Shown: positions 21,691 to 30,668 of the stretch, piece after piece
Numbering within the stretch: position 1 is the first letter of the stretch
Layout of the letters: every line of letters starts with the position of its first letter
IMG/VR virus record: IMGVR_UViG_3300033571_008179
Span: 1-36,472 of that record
Length of the DNA: 36,472 bases
Reading direction: 5' to 3' (one strand)
Source of the DNA: a virus
Translations under genes and position numbers: made by a program
The notes under the pieces: generated by a model
What the model was told of the DNA's origin: nothing
Seen by the model: only the letters and a program-made list of their open reading frames with translations
Database searches by the model: none

Positions 21691-24167
21691 CATTTCAAGA
21701 GAAGTCGAAAGATCAAGCATCTGAAAGGTTTTTTCTTGTCAAATTTACACCAAGAAGATATTTGGGACTTGGATCATTTGTGGCCCCGCAATCATATCTA
21801 TTTAGTGCTCCTGAAAATCTTAATATTAATTCTATAGTTATTAATGGAAATAATATTTCAATCTCATCATATCAATACAATGATAATGAGTTGTTAATAG
21901 AATCACCAACCATTAACGCCACGGCCATGGTTGATGGGCAATATTATGTAATTAAGACAATTGGTACTACAGATTACACACTTTATGGAGCCGCTTCCAA
22001 TACTGTGGGGCTTGAGTTTAAGGCCAATTTACAGACGGCTACACCAACAGGCTCTGGCACTGTTTATCAAGATCTTTCAAAAGATTACAACGTATGCTGC
22101 TTAGACCACGATATTTTCGTTACTGGCACAAAGCAAAGAGCAACAAACGGTATTGCTGGGATACCTGACGCAATCTGGGAGCCTTTAATTTTAAACTACC
22201 CAGGCTTCAGTCAATCAATGCGCAATATCGCAGAAGGTGTATTCAGTCTCAGCGGATCAGAACTTGAGCTTATTTGTACAGATAGATGGGCGCAAAGCCT
22301 AGTGGGTAAGCCTGAAGAAATCACAGGCCAATATGAAAGCCTTAGCAATTGCCCGATATTTGTCTGGGCTTGTATAGATTCAGCCCAATATAATCGCAAA
22401 ATTTTTGATGGCGAAATCGTTTCATTTTCATATCGATATGGCAGAGTAAGCCTTCAAATTATAGATACCTTCCAAAAGCTTGGCAATACAGCTTCATTTG
22501 GAACTAGAGCGCAATCAGAAATATTCAATGGAAATAAATTTTATAACGTTACGGCAAAGCCAGAGCCATCAAATGAAAATAAAAAGATACCGATTACACT
22601 TGGCAAATCTTCTCCATTTTCAATAGCTAGAGGATATAAGCACATCGATGCTTTTGGAAATGTTAATTTAAATTTATATTATCTTGATTCTGGTCAGGAT
22701 GCTATTTTAATAAGCGAATCAGACCAAACAGAAACAAGAACATGGATGGCTGGTAGAATGGTATCGCCATTTGTAAAGTTAATTCAATTTGGCGGTATGT
22801 ATCCTGGAAGTCAGACACTTGCTGTAAATTTAAAAAAGAATGTCACAGGCACTAGAGTATTTGATGACGGCTCTGCAAATGATGGAAAATCAGAGCCAGT
22901 TACTAGGCAGGTTTATAATACAATACTTTTTGTAAGGCTAAACAATATAGCCAACTTCACAGGAGAAATTGGTGACATAATTCCTGGATCATTTTTTAAT
23001 CAAGGATTTAGCATAGGTGGATATTTTCCATTTGAAAATTGTATTGGAGCAACAATTTGCGGCTATGGAGAAAATCTAGTTCAAGATTATAATTTGGCCA
23101 TAAATTTGATGTTTGTTAATGGTGTTAATTTTGTCAAAAGCTCTCCAGTGCCAGATCAAACTGTTATACCTAATCTTAATTTAATAGATAATGTATTTCC
23201 AAGCATGAGTGTATGGATAGAAGGCGACGACAATGCCGAATATGATTTCGATGAGGTTGCTTTGCCAGGTTATCCACTTGCAGCATCGATAAAGATAATT
23301 GATAAGTTTAATTTTACAACTAGGCACGTCCCATATAGTTCAATTTTGGGATTTGTTCCTTATTCTCAGGGTGGTGAGCAAGTTTGGAGTCTTATGTTTC
23401 AGATGCCTTCAAGCTCTAAAATCAATATCTCACAGTCAAAAGTTAAATGTAGATTTAGCCCCGCGCAGCCATTAAGTCATGCAGATGCTTTAAAATTTGT
23501 TGTTAAATCTGCCGGAATGGCTGTTAATGATGCCAGCTTTGCCCAAGCTGAAACTGATTTAGCTGCCAATGTTAGCATGACAATACCAAGCACAGGCGGA
23601 GATTTTCCGACCTATTTGGAAGTTGCTCAGTCTATTACAAGATCAACCCTTGGCATTTTGAGGGTCAACAATGCTAGGGAAGTTGAGTATGAGATCATTA
23701 AAAACCCAGAATCAATGGCCATCGATGGGGTCAGAGACAGCATAAATATGCTTGAAGATCAGACCGATGCCAGGGTTGATTATCAGGATCTTGTTAGCCA
23801 AGTTAAATTTGAAAATCCTCAGCTTAAAAACATTGCCGCTCTTAGCAATTCTGGCCCTAATGCCGTAATAGATTTTCCAATAGTTAAGCAAGTTCATAGG
23901 GTTGATAAGATTAAGACAATTCAGCACGTTTTAGAAAATATTGCTCCCAGAAAGGATGCAATTGCTGGATATTTCTCAAACCCGACTGTAGAATATAACC
24001 TATCAACAGCAAGTGAAGATTTAGCCTCTTCTATTGGCGATGTTATAGAATTAAATAACACTGCCGTGGCGGGTAAAGATCAGACTACTAAGGGTGTAAT
24101 TGTAAGCCTGGATCAATCAGGATCGACCACAAGGGTCAAAATAAATGAGATAAGGGGAGTGGATTAA
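21687..24167 (+). CDS. Tail hub / tip structural protein
   Basis: An 826-residue protein at the tail-tip position between the distal tail genes and fibres. The N-terminus (RRYLGLGSFVAPQSYLFSAP) is followed by an inserted small module at ~80-127 (GQYYVIKTIGTTDYTLYGAA, then SNTVGLEF, ending GSGTV) that I recognise as a recurrent add-on in phage structural proteins. The main part has hub-like beta segments (FSLSGSELELICTDRWAQSL, FDGEIVSFSYRYGRVSLQII), and the C-terminal ~250 residues (AREVEYEIIKNPESMAIDGV, LASSIGDVIELNNTA) resemble baseplate hub proteins. No peptidase or glycosidase site could be identified. Confidence 0.7.
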   Translation: MTFQEKSKDQASERFFLVKFTPRRYLGLGSFVAPQSYLFSAPENLNINSIVINGNNISISSYQYNDNELLIESPTINATAMVDGQYYVIKTIGTTDYTLYGAASNTVGLEFKANLQTATPTGSGTVYQDLSKDYNVCCLDHDIFVTGTKQRATNGIAGIPDAIWEPLILNYPGFSQSMRNIAEGVFSLSGSELELICTDRWAQSLVGKPEEITGQYESLSNCPIFVWACIDSAQYNRKIFDGEIVSFSYRYGRVSLQIIDTFQKLGNTASFGTRAQSEIFNGNKFYNVTAKPEPSNENKKIPITLGKSSPFSIARGYKHIDAFGNVNLNLYYLDSGQDAILISESDQTETRTWMAGRMVSPFVKLIQFGGMYPGSQTLAVNLKKNVTGTRVFDDGSANDGKSEPVTRQVYNTILFVRLNNIANFTGEIGDIIPGSFFNQGFSIGGYFPFENCIGATICGYGENLVQDYNLAINLMFVNGVNFVKSSPVPDQTVIPNLNLIDNVFPSMSVWIEGDDNAEYDFDEVALPGYPLAASIKIIDKFNFTTRHVPYSSILGFVPYSQGGEQVWSLMFQMPSSSKINISQSKVKCRFSPAQPLSHADALKFVVKSAGMAVNDASFAQAETDLAANVSMTIPSTGGDFPTYLEVAQSITRSTLGILRVNNAREVEYEIIKNPESMAIDGVRDSINMLEDQTDARVDYQDLVSQVKFENPQLKNIAALSNSGPNAVIDFPIVKQVHRVDKIKTIQHVLENIAPRKDAIAGYFSNPTVEYNLSTASEDLASSIGDVIELNNTAVAGKDQTTKGVIVSLDQSGSTTRVKINEIRGVD

Positions 24168-24168
24168 A

Positions 24169-26841
24169 ATGCCTACAGTAAAAAAGCTAGGGTTTGCAAA
24201 CGGTACAGTAGTAACAGAGCCGCTTGATTTATCCCTTGAAATGAAGACAAAGCAGCTTGAATACTTTGTCAATGATGCTGCCTATGATGCTTTATATGAT
24301 GTTGTGGAAGGCTCAATCTACTTAAACACTACCCTAAAAGCCCCAAGAATGTATGTAGGAGGTGCATGGCGCACAGGGATTATGCAGCAAGATCCTACTG
24401 ATGCTACAAAAACTGTAAATTTTGATTTAACTGGTTGCTCCACTGGCGCAGATAACGTGCTTGATTTTAACAGCACCGCTGACCGTACCTACACATTCCC
24501 TGATGCAAATGGAACTATTGTTTTAACGATAGGTGCTCAAGAGCTTCAAGATAAGACGATTAAAAACGGCTTTCTTGATGGCACAAAGATCCGCAATGGC
24601 GCACTTGATGTTGAGTCTGCTGGCGGATTAAAAATAGCAGAAAATATTGGCCCCCATGTACTGCAGTTAGGTGGCGCATCAGCGGCTGTAACTATACCAG
24701 GAAGCCTATTTGTAGAAGGAACTGCAACATATATAAACAGCCAAAGCCTTGAGGTTGAGGATAAAAACATAATAATCAACAAAGGCGGCTCAGATATTAG
24801 CTCTGAGGGTGCTGGATTTACCGTTGATAGAGATGGAACTGATGGGTCTTTAATATATAAAAACACAGCTCCAAATAAATTTGCTGCAGGTCCACTAGGA
24901 TCTGAGAAAAACCTAGCCGCTATTGATGATATCTCTGTTACAAATCTTTCTGGAATTTTGCCACCTTCAAAAGGCGGAACTGGAGTATCAAATAATGATG
25001 CCGCAACTATAACCAGGTCCGGAGATCACGCTGTAACTTTGACAACTACAGGGCCAACCAATGTGACATTGCCCACCACTGGAACTTTGGCGACTACAGA
25101 TCAAATAATAGGCTCAGGAGTTGGTGGGCCAGCGGTGTCTGATGTTGGTGCCATTGCTGTTTGGGACAATACAATTGGAACTAAGCTAAACAATTCTTTG
25201 GTAACCATAGACGTTTCAACCGTAAAGGCAGGAGCTTTTGAAACAATCAGCGGAAAATTTGCAGGTAGCACACTAAGCACCACTGCATCTAATCCTGATT
25301 TATTAATTTTCCCTGCCGCAACTGGAAGGATATTGCTTAAAAGGGAGGTTGTCTCTGAGTCGGCTAGAGGATATGCATTAAATAATATTGATAACACTCT
25401 CAAAGCAGATCTTTTGCCAGGTACTTTGACAGCCAACAGACAAGCAACATTGCCAGACGCATCTGGAGAAGTTGTGCTTACTACAGCACAGCAAAATCTG
25501 TCAGCTAAAACACTTGTGGAGCCTATAGTTGACAACTTCCAAGCATTTAACCATGAGGCAACTCCTACACAAGCTACTGCTGGAACTATCAGAGTTTTTG
25601 CTAAGAGTGATAACAAACTCTACACAATCGACAGCGCGGGGGTTGAAAGTCAAATTGGAAGCGGTGGCACTACCGACAGAGTAACGCAAGCAAGCCACGG
25701 ATTTGATGAGGGAGATGTTCTATATTTAAATGGTTCTACATATACAAAAGCTATTGCCACATCAGCGGCTGCGGCTGAGGTTGTAGGTGTTGTAAGCAAA
25801 GTTGTAGATATAAATACATTTGAGCTGACGCTATCAGGAGAAGTTACAGGATTAACAGGATTGACTGCCGGAGAAGTTTATTTCTTGTCGGCAGATACTG
25901 CTGGCCTTCTTACGGCTACAGAGCCAACAGTTATCGGCCAAGTTTCTGTGCCTGTCGGCGTGGCTTCTAGTGCCACAACATTGTATGTAGCACCTAAACG
26001 TGGCTCTATTGTCGGCGGTGTAAACGCTAGGACAGAAGTAGCTTTAACTTCAGGCGCAGTTACAAACGTTCAAAACGTAGCTGGAATGACAGCCGGAGAA
26101 CTTGCAGGTTGGGTATTTATCAGCTCATCTCCAGCTAGAAGGTTTTATGTATCTGCCAAGTTTGCATTAAGTGGCGCAGGTGGTGATTACAACCTAAGCT
26201 ATCAGACGACAGGTGACACACCTCCCGTTGGTTTTTTAGTAGATATCACAACTACAGGCATGATTCGTGTGACATTGCCAGCAAGCTCAGGCAGCACAAG
26301 CGTCATCAATTATGCTCTCAATGCCCCTGCTATTGGCGCAAGTTTTCCTCTATCTGTAGATGCTGGAATCATAGTTTCTGGAACACTACCAGCAGCAAGG
26401 TTGCCAGACGCTACATACACTGTGATTGGCGCAAATAAGAAAAATAGAGTTCAAAAGAAATTATTATCTGCGTCACCTTTAGCTGTTAGTGGTGGAACTG
26501 TATCTGTAAGTGAATTTACATTTAATAATCTTGTTATTGGAAGAAACTATAGATTATTAGCACATTGTTTTATGACGTGTTATGTTAATTCAACAGGAGC
26601 AACTTTAATAGCCACACATAATGCGTCTGAAATTTTAAGGCTTCATTTTGATCCTGGATCAACGGCAGTAAATAGATCTGTGGCAATGAGTGCTGAAAAT
26701 ATTTTTACAGCAGCAGCGTCTACGATTACATTTTCTTTTTCAAATACAAGCGGCGCAAACGGTTCTCAAATATCGGGCGGATTGTCTTGGTCTATTCTTG
26801 AAGAATTAAATGACCAAAATTTAGTTACAGATTTTACATAA
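24169..26841 (+). CDS. Tail fibre protein 1
   Basis: An 890-residue fibre. It has an N-terminal attachment-like region (LEYFVNDAAYDALYDVVEGS), repeated TGTLATT / SGEVVLTT fibre motifs, SLEVEDKNIIINKGG (a common fibre shaft motif), GILPPSKGGTGVSNN, and a ~100-residue module (DEGDVLYLNGSTYTKAIATS; AGEVYFLSADTAGLLTATEP) related to one in the short head-region fibre. The last ~130 residues, beginning LLSASPLAVSGGTVSVSEF, form a different receptor-binding-like beta domain. The C-terminus (LVTDFT) differs from the RIA ending of the next two fibres although a fossil-like copy of that ending lies just past its stop. Confidence 0.8.
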   Translation: MPTVKKLGFANGTVVTEPLDLSLEMKTKQLEYFVNDAAYDALYDVVEGSIYLNTTLKAPRMYVGGAWRTGIMQQDPTDATKTVNFDLTGCSTGADNVLDFNSTADRTYTFPDANGTIVLTIGAQELQDKTIKNGFLDGTKIRNGALDVESAGGLKIAENIGPHVLQLGGASAAVTIPGSLFVEGTATYINSQSLEVEDKNIIINKGGSDISSEGAGFTVDRDGTDGSLIYKNTAPNKFAAGPLGSEKNLAAIDDISVTNLSGILPPSKGGTGVSNNDAATITRSGDHAVTLTTTGPTNVTLPTTGTLATTDQIIGSGVGGPAVSDVGAIAVWDNTIGTKLNNSLVTIDVSTVKAGAFETISGKFAGSTLSTTASNPDLLIFPAATGRILLKREVVSESARGYALNNIDNTLKADLLPGTLTANRQATLPDASGEVVLTTAQQNLSAKTLVEPIVDNFQAFNHEATPTQATAGTIRVFAKSDNKLYTIDSAGVESQIGSGGTTDRVTQASHGFDEGDVLYLNGSTYTKAIATSAAAAEVVGVVSKVVDINTFELTLSGEVTGLTGLTAGEVYFLSADTAGLLTATEPTVIGQVSVPVGVASSATTLYVAPKRGSIVGGVNARTEVALTSGAVTNVQNVAGMTAGELAGWVFISSSPARRFYVSAKFALSGAGGDYNLSYQTTGDTPPVGFLVDITTTGMIRVTLPASSGSTSVINYALNAPAIGASFPLSVDAGIIVSGTLPAARLPDATYTVIGANKKNRVQKKLLSASPLAVSGGTVSVSEFTFNNLVIGRNYRLLAHCFMTCYVNSTGATLIATHNASEILRLHFDPGSTAVNRSVAMSAENIFTAAASTITFSFSNTSGANGSQISGGLSWSILEELNDQNLVTDFT

Positions 26842-26867
26842 TAAGAATCGCCTAACAAGGAGCGCAT

Positions 26868-28217
26868 ATGTCATCATCAGCATTTACCCCAACAACTACA
26901 CAAGTGACTACTGAGGTGCCTGTTAATGTGCCGGTGGTTACTAAGGATAAATTGTTCACACCGATAATTGGAATTTCTGGGACATTTTCTAGCCAAAAGG
27001 GCGAATATCAAAGAGCCGGAAATAGAATGAACGCAAGGGTTCAACTAAGCTTTGCAACAGTTTCGGCTATCAATAGTCCTTACACATTGACTTTGCCAGA
27101 TTCTCTTACATATGACGGATCTAATATACCAATATCAGATGAGCCCATTGTTGGGACTTTTAGCCTTTGGGATGCAAGCGCAAGTTATATTGAGTTTATG
27201 GGCACTGTTCATGTAAACAGCTCAAATAGTTTAAAATTTAAGGCTCACGGGCAAACGGCATTTAACAACTCAAGCACTCCAGTCACTATTGCCGCCAATG
27301 ATATTCTTGAAATTCAATTTTCGATACCCATCGCCGAATGGGCAGGCTCCGGCACCACAACTCTAGCAGACAGAGCGTTGGAGGAGTATTTATCAACTAG
27401 CAGTTTTAGCTCATTAACAATAAACAGAGGGCCAAACGGATCTACATTGCCAACTACCACCCCGTCTGGAACTTTTGAAAGCATTTCTTTTGGGCCAAAT
27501 CCTTGGAACACAACTTGGCTGCCAACTGATATTGTGTCTATTGAAGTTGATCCATTTGGAACTGGTAGGTGGACATCAATATCTGGATCGATTGAAGTAG
27601 TTTCACTTACGGTTCAAGAGGCATCTCTAACGTATGCAGGTCTTGGATTTTATTTTGATGGAACAAATTGGATACTTTTAAGAGGAAAATATAGAAATCC
27701 AAACAGTACAAATGGAACATGGATCTCAACAAGTGCTGGACTTAGATACAGAATTAAAAAAGTATCTTCCGGTGCCCAAGTAGGCTACCCAATCTCAACA
27801 AAGAATATCGTAGGCGCAACAGATGGTGTGGCTCCGGTTACTGGGATGTTGGGGGAGGTTGTTAGATCACAAGGCAGCACATCATTATCTGCAGCTACTG
27901 GTACAGTAAATGTCACAAGCATACAGATTGGCGCAGGAACTTGGATTTTGTCGGGATTTATAGGGTCAACACTTGGAGCCGATTCTATAACGTCTATGAT
28001 TGTAAGCGATGCAAGTGGAATCGGTAACACATTGACCGGAATTACAAATGGACATGATGTTGGTCTTGCTGCTCAAAGCACAACAGGCAAGGTTGGATCT
28101 ACTCCACTGCTTGCATATTACACAAGTTCACCTAGAACAATATTTCTTAATTTTTTCAGACTTAATTCTGTAACGGCAACAGTAGGATTTCATTTGTCTG
28201 CCACAAGAATCGCCTAA
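26868..28217 (+). CDS. Tail fibre protein 2
   Basis: A 449-residue protein with AAGGAGC before ATG. The first half has two beta domains (GISGTFSSQKGEYQRAGNRM, and LTLPDSLTYDGSNIP); the middle contains GFYFDGTNWILLRGKYRNPN; the last ~120 residues (QGSTSLSAATGTVNVTSIQI to LSATRIA) resemble a C1q/TNF-like trimeric tip. The ending ATRIA is echoed by AVRIA in the next gene. Probably a host-recognition protein that assembles with the fibres before and after it. Confidence 0.7.
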   Translation: MSSSAFTPTTTQVTTEVPVNVPVVTKDKLFTPIIGISGTFSSQKGEYQRAGNRMNARVQLSFATVSAINSPYTLTLPDSLTYDGSNIPISDEPIVGTFSLWDASASYIEFMGTVHVNSSNSLKFKAHGQTAFNNSSTPVTIAANDILEIQFSIPIAEWAGSGTTTLADRALEEYLSTSSFSSLTINRGPNGSTLPTTTPSGTFESISFGPNPWNTTWLPTDIVSIEVDPFGTGRWTSISGSIEVVSLTVQEASLTYAGLGFYFDGTNWILLRGKYRNPNSTNGTWISTSAGLRYRIKKVSSGAQVGYPISTKNIVGATDGVAPVTGMLGEVVRSQGSTSLSAATGTVNVTSIQIGAGTWILSGFIGSTLGADSITSMIVSDASGIGNTLTGITNGHDVGLAAQSTTGKVGSTPLLAYYTSSPRTIFLNFFRLNSVTATVGFHLSATRIA

Positions 28218-28226
28218 GGAGCAAAC

Positions 28227-28682
28227 ATGACACAGAAAGCATTATTACAATCGGCGGGGGATGGGACAGCGGTTCCGGCTGGGTATGTGGGGGAGCGATT
28301 AACATCTGCCAATTTATTCATAGCTGGCCCAACTATTACGGACGGAGTTACCGCAGAAATAGGCACCGGAACATCAAGGTTGACTCTTAATTCTGGAGTT
28401 TATTTGTTGGCATTTGGTGGCGATGGAAACGCAAGTGATGGCACCACTAGGTTTCAAGTTAATATAAATGCAGTCTCCGGTTCCATTGACGAAAGTGTTG
28501 CTTTAAATGGTGGAGATTCTTTCTTTTTTGCAGATTCAGCTTTTTCAAATGTTTTGGGATTCCAAGCGTTATTTTATGTAAGAATTGCAACATCAGCAAC
28601 AATAAGAGTTAGAGGTACAGCAAATGGTGGAAGCGTTGCATCCTCAAGACTTACGCAATTATCGGCTGTAAGAATCGCATGA
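28227..28682 (+). CDS. Tail fibre tip protein 3 (C1q/TNF-like)
   Basis: A 151-residue protein made almost wholly of one trimeric-tip-like domain (SRLTLNSGVYLLAFGGDGNA, VALNGGDSFFFADSAFSNVL, ATSATIRVRGTANGG, LTQLSAVRIA). It starts ten bases after fibre 2 and overlaps the lipoprotein gene by ATGA. It may be a separate adhesin or a domain that co-assembles with fibre 2, whose C-terminus has the same form. Domain duplication between the two is likely. Confidence 0.65.
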   Translation: MTQKALLQSAGDGTAVPAGYVGERLTSANLFIAGPTITDGVTAEIGTGTSRLTLNSGVYLLAFGGDGNASDGTTRFQVNINAVSGSIDESVALNGGDSFFFADSAFSNVLGFQALFYVRIATSATIRVRGTANGGSVASSRLTQLSAVRIA

Positions 28683-29542
28683 TAAAAATACTATTTATAA
28701 TTTTAGCCATCAGCTCATGCCAAAAGCGTGAGCCTAAAAAGCCTCAGCAAGTAAATGAAGCTGTAGCGGCTAAGGCAGAATTATATAAGAGACTACACAC
28801 CGGATGGGCGCATCAGGGTGGCTGTGATTCTTTGGGATTTACTTCTCTTTGCAAGATATCAGGCGGATGCTCCGAAGCCGATATCTACAAAGCTGAAGGT
28901 GATCCAGGCCGCTGGTATCGCAACGAATCGCATCAGTGTTATGATCTAGGCCAATCAAAGTCTGATATTTCTAAGGATATGTTTATCATGCTTTGGCCTT
29001 ATTTGTACTTGAAAGTCGACAAGCCAGCACTGCGCAGGATTTGGGATTACGGCCAAGCTAATGGTTGGGTCATGGGCAGAGGCCCACTGTCACGCACCTA
29101 TATGGTGCCAGCACTTACTCTTGTGCTTCAAGAAATGATTTTAAGGTTATCTGTACTTCCAGAATCAGCACCAAGCCAAGATAAGAAAGCTGGCTATGAG
29201 AAGCATTTAGACATGATTGCTATCTATACTAGGGGTCTGATGCGTGGCGGAATATCTGATGCTGATTATGAGCTTCTTAGGATTTACCAAAACGAAAGCC
29301 CTAACAATGCTTTAGTCAAAGCCCTTTACCACAAATACAAAGACGGCAATCAAGATGAGACTATAGCCATTCTATTAGATGAAAAACTATTCCCATCTGA
29401 CAGATTACCCACTGCAAAAGATCGCTGTGAAGAGTACCTGTGGCAACGTGATCCTGGTTCAGACTGGCAGCCTTGTGATTCTAATAAGATACATGACGGC
29501 GTAGATTTTTTATTTGCTGCGTTTGTTGCTGGACAAATTTAG
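28679..29542 (+). CDS. Predicted lipoprotein, function unknown
   Basis: A 287-residue protein with a short bacterial lipoprotein signal: MIKILFIILAISSC with the lipidated Cys at 14, followed by a charged spacer. The mature part is rich in cysteines (GGCDS, SLCKISGGC, HQCYD, DRCEEY, QPCDS), suggesting a disulfide-bonded periplasmic domain, and helical with aromatic motifs (FIMLWPYLYLKVDKPALRRI, WVMGRGPLSRTY). This helical-repeat look could fit an alpha-toroid enzyme, but no catalytic site is certain. Candidates include superinfection exclusion, cell-wall degradation or outer-membrane disruption. Its place after the fibres is a common one for host-interaction or lysis genes. Confidence 0.6.
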   Translation: MIKILFIILAISSCQKREPKKPQQVNEAVAAKAELYKRLHTGWAHQGGCDSLGFTSLCKISGGCSEADIYKAEGDPGRWYRNESHQCYDLGQSKSDISKDMFIMLWPYLYLKVDKPALRRIWDYGQANGWVMGRGPLSRTYMVPALTLVLQEMILRLSVLPESAPSQDKKAGYEKHLDMIAIYTRGLMRGGISDADYELLRIYQNESPNNALVKALYHKYKDGNQDETIAILLDEKLFPSDRLPTAKDRCEEYLWQRDPGSDWQPCDSNKIHDGVDFLFAAFVAGQI

Positions 29543-29558
29543 TGCTAAAATTATAAGC

Positions 29559-29768
29559 ATGAAGCAACTGCATGAAAATATAAATCACCTGATGCTAGTG
29601 CTGGTTATCGGCATTGTTAGCCTTGGTGTATCGTTTATTGGTGATATGTCAAAAAACCTGCAAAGCATGGCCGGAACGATACAAGAGTTGAGCACAAAGC
29701 TAGGCCAGATTAATGAAGTGATGAAAGATCATGAGCTTAGAATAAGAGATATAGAGAAGAAAAAATAG
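29559..29768 (+). CDS. Single-span membrane protein with coiled-coil tail
   Basis: I start at ATG 29559 (69 residues); a TTG at 29514 would sit inside the lipoprotein gene. A hydrophobic segment at about 10-28 (LMLVLVIGIVSLGVSFIG) precedes a coiled-coil-like tail (MAGTIQELSTKLGQINEVMK onward) ending in KKK. The form fits an inner-membrane spanin-like or holin-accessory protein. Following a lipoprotein gene, the pair could be considered for an inner and outer lysis partner, but the lipoprotein is far larger than usual outer spanins. Confidence 0.55.
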   Translation: MKQLHENINHLMLVLVIGIVSLGVSFIGDMSKNLQSMAGTIQELSTKLGQINEVMKDHELRIRDIEKKK

Positions 29769-29776
29769 GAGGACGC

Positions 29777-30103
29777 ATGGCAAAGGCAAAAGAATTAAAA
29801 GAAGTATTATCATTTCTCTGTGCTTTGGCTAACACAATCGGAGAAGTTACTGAAGACGGTAAGGTTAGCAAGTCAGAAGCCTTGGCATTGTTGCCACTTC
29901 TTTACAAAGTACCTTCTGCCATTGACGGGATTGGTGAGATCCCGGAAGAGGTGGCTGATTTGTCACAAGAAGACATTGAAGAGTTAGCGCAAATGGTTAA
30001 AGATGAGCTAGATATCCCCCAAGATAAGATTGAGGACGCCATTGAAGATGGCATTGATCTTTGCTTGAGGTTATACGCTCTGGCGCAAAAACTAAGGGCT
30101 TAA
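29777..30103 (+). CDS. Small acidic helical protein, last late gene
   Basis: A 108-residue protein with a perfect AGGAGG. It is helical and acidic (EIPEEVADLSQEDIEELAQM, LDIPQDKIEDAIEDGIDLCL). Similar short phage proteins sit near the ends of late regions. It has no signal or membrane segment. A terminator starts 19 bases downstream. Function unknown. Confidence 0.6.
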   Translation: MAKAKELKEVLSFLCALANTIGEVTEDGKVSKSEALALLPLLYKVPSAIDGIGEIPEEVADLSQEDIEELAQMVKDELDIPQDKIEDAIEDGIDLCLRLYALAQKLRA

Positions 30104-30121
30104 AATGTCCTGACGCCAGGT

Positions 30122-30151
30122 ACGGGGGAGCGACAACCGCCCCCCGTTTTT
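30122..30151 (+). terminator. Rho-independent terminator at the end of the late region
   Basis: ACGGGGG (30122-30128) pairs with CCCCCGT (30141-30147); inner GCG/CGC pairs extend the stem past one bulged A. TTTTTG follows directly. It closes the long rightward fibre and lipoprotein operon. Confidence 0.85.
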
Positions 30152-30164
30152 GTTTGAGGTAATA

Positions 30165-30509
30165 ATGAAAGAAGCAGAACTTTTAAGCTTTGCCCTGAAT
30201 TGTTTAAAGCAGTCTGGCCTGGTCTATTGGAGAGTGCCTAATGGACCTGTTATGCACTCAATTAATGGCAAAATGATACGCAAATGCAGCCCAGTTAAAG
30301 GTTTTCCAGATTTAGCCGGAGTGCTGCCGAATGGAAAATTCTTTGCAATAGAGCTTAAAACAGACAAGGGAAGGCTCTCACCTGAGCAAATAGAATGGAT
30401 CACAAAACTCAATCACAGCGGAGCCATTGCTGTGGTGCTTAGATCAAAAGATGAGATCAGGGAATTTGTGGCAAGTGCCTCAAAAATGAAAGGCCCACCG
30501 AGAGACTGA
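30165..30509 (+). CDS. VRR-NUC domain nuclease
   Basis: I start at ATG 30165 (114 residues), preceded by GAGG; a TTG at 30150 would overlap the terminator. The protein is a minimal VRR-NUC domain of the PD-(D/E)xK superfamily: GFPDLAGVL (D49), FAIELKTDKG (E63, K65) and SPEQIEWI (Q75). Stand-alone phage copies are structure-selective DNA nucleases, probably working in recombination or junction processing along with ERF and SSB. It lies just downstream of a terminator, so it needs read-through or its own promoter; none is obvious. Confidence 0.85.
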   Translation: MKEAELLSFALNCLKQSGLVYWRVPNGPVMHSINGKMIRKCSPVKGFPDLAGVLPNGKFFAIELKTDKGRLSPEQIEWITKLNHSGAIAVVLRSKDEIREFVASASKMKGPPRD

Positions 30510-30552
30510 AAGTGAGCCTTCCATGAGGAGCGCATCACTTTGATTATATCAT

Positions 30553-30583
30553 AAACAAAAGGCCCAGCATAAATGCCAAGCCT
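30553..30583 (-). terminator. Terminator of the leftward operon
   Basis: Read on the minus strand, AGGCTTGGCA, a TTTA loop and TGCTGGGCCT form a 10-bp RNA stem (three G-U pairs), followed by TTTTGTTT. It lies about 290 bases beyond the last leftward gene and beyond the start of the rightward LysR-type gene, so leftward transcripts should cross that gene before ending. Confidence 0.65.
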
Positions 30584-30614
30584 CTCAGTTAAACCTTTGA
30601 ACGGAGTATTCAAT

Positions 30615-30668
30615 ATGAACAATTTATTATATCATGTGATCTATGATTTTACGAGGCTTAGATATTGA
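30615..30668 (+). CDS. Short upstream ORF overlapping the LysR-type gene start (17 aa)
   Basis: ATG 30615 has GGAG eight bases before it, better than anything before the LysR-type start. It encodes MNNLLYHVIYDFTRLRY and stops at 30666-30668, inside the next gene in another frame. It could couple translation to the LysR-type gene or act as a leader. Real expression is uncertain. Confidence 0.35.
   Translation: MNNLLYHVIYDFTRLRY

Noticed and set aside
24169-28682. Diversity-generating retroelement or CRISPR array in the fibre region
   Set aside because: No reverse transcriptase, no template/variable repeat pair and no regularly spaced repeats were seen.
30543-30551. Minus-strand TGATATAAT as a promoter
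   Set aside because: It lies just past the leftward terminator and would only transcribe antisense to the nuclease gene; kept only in the motif count.
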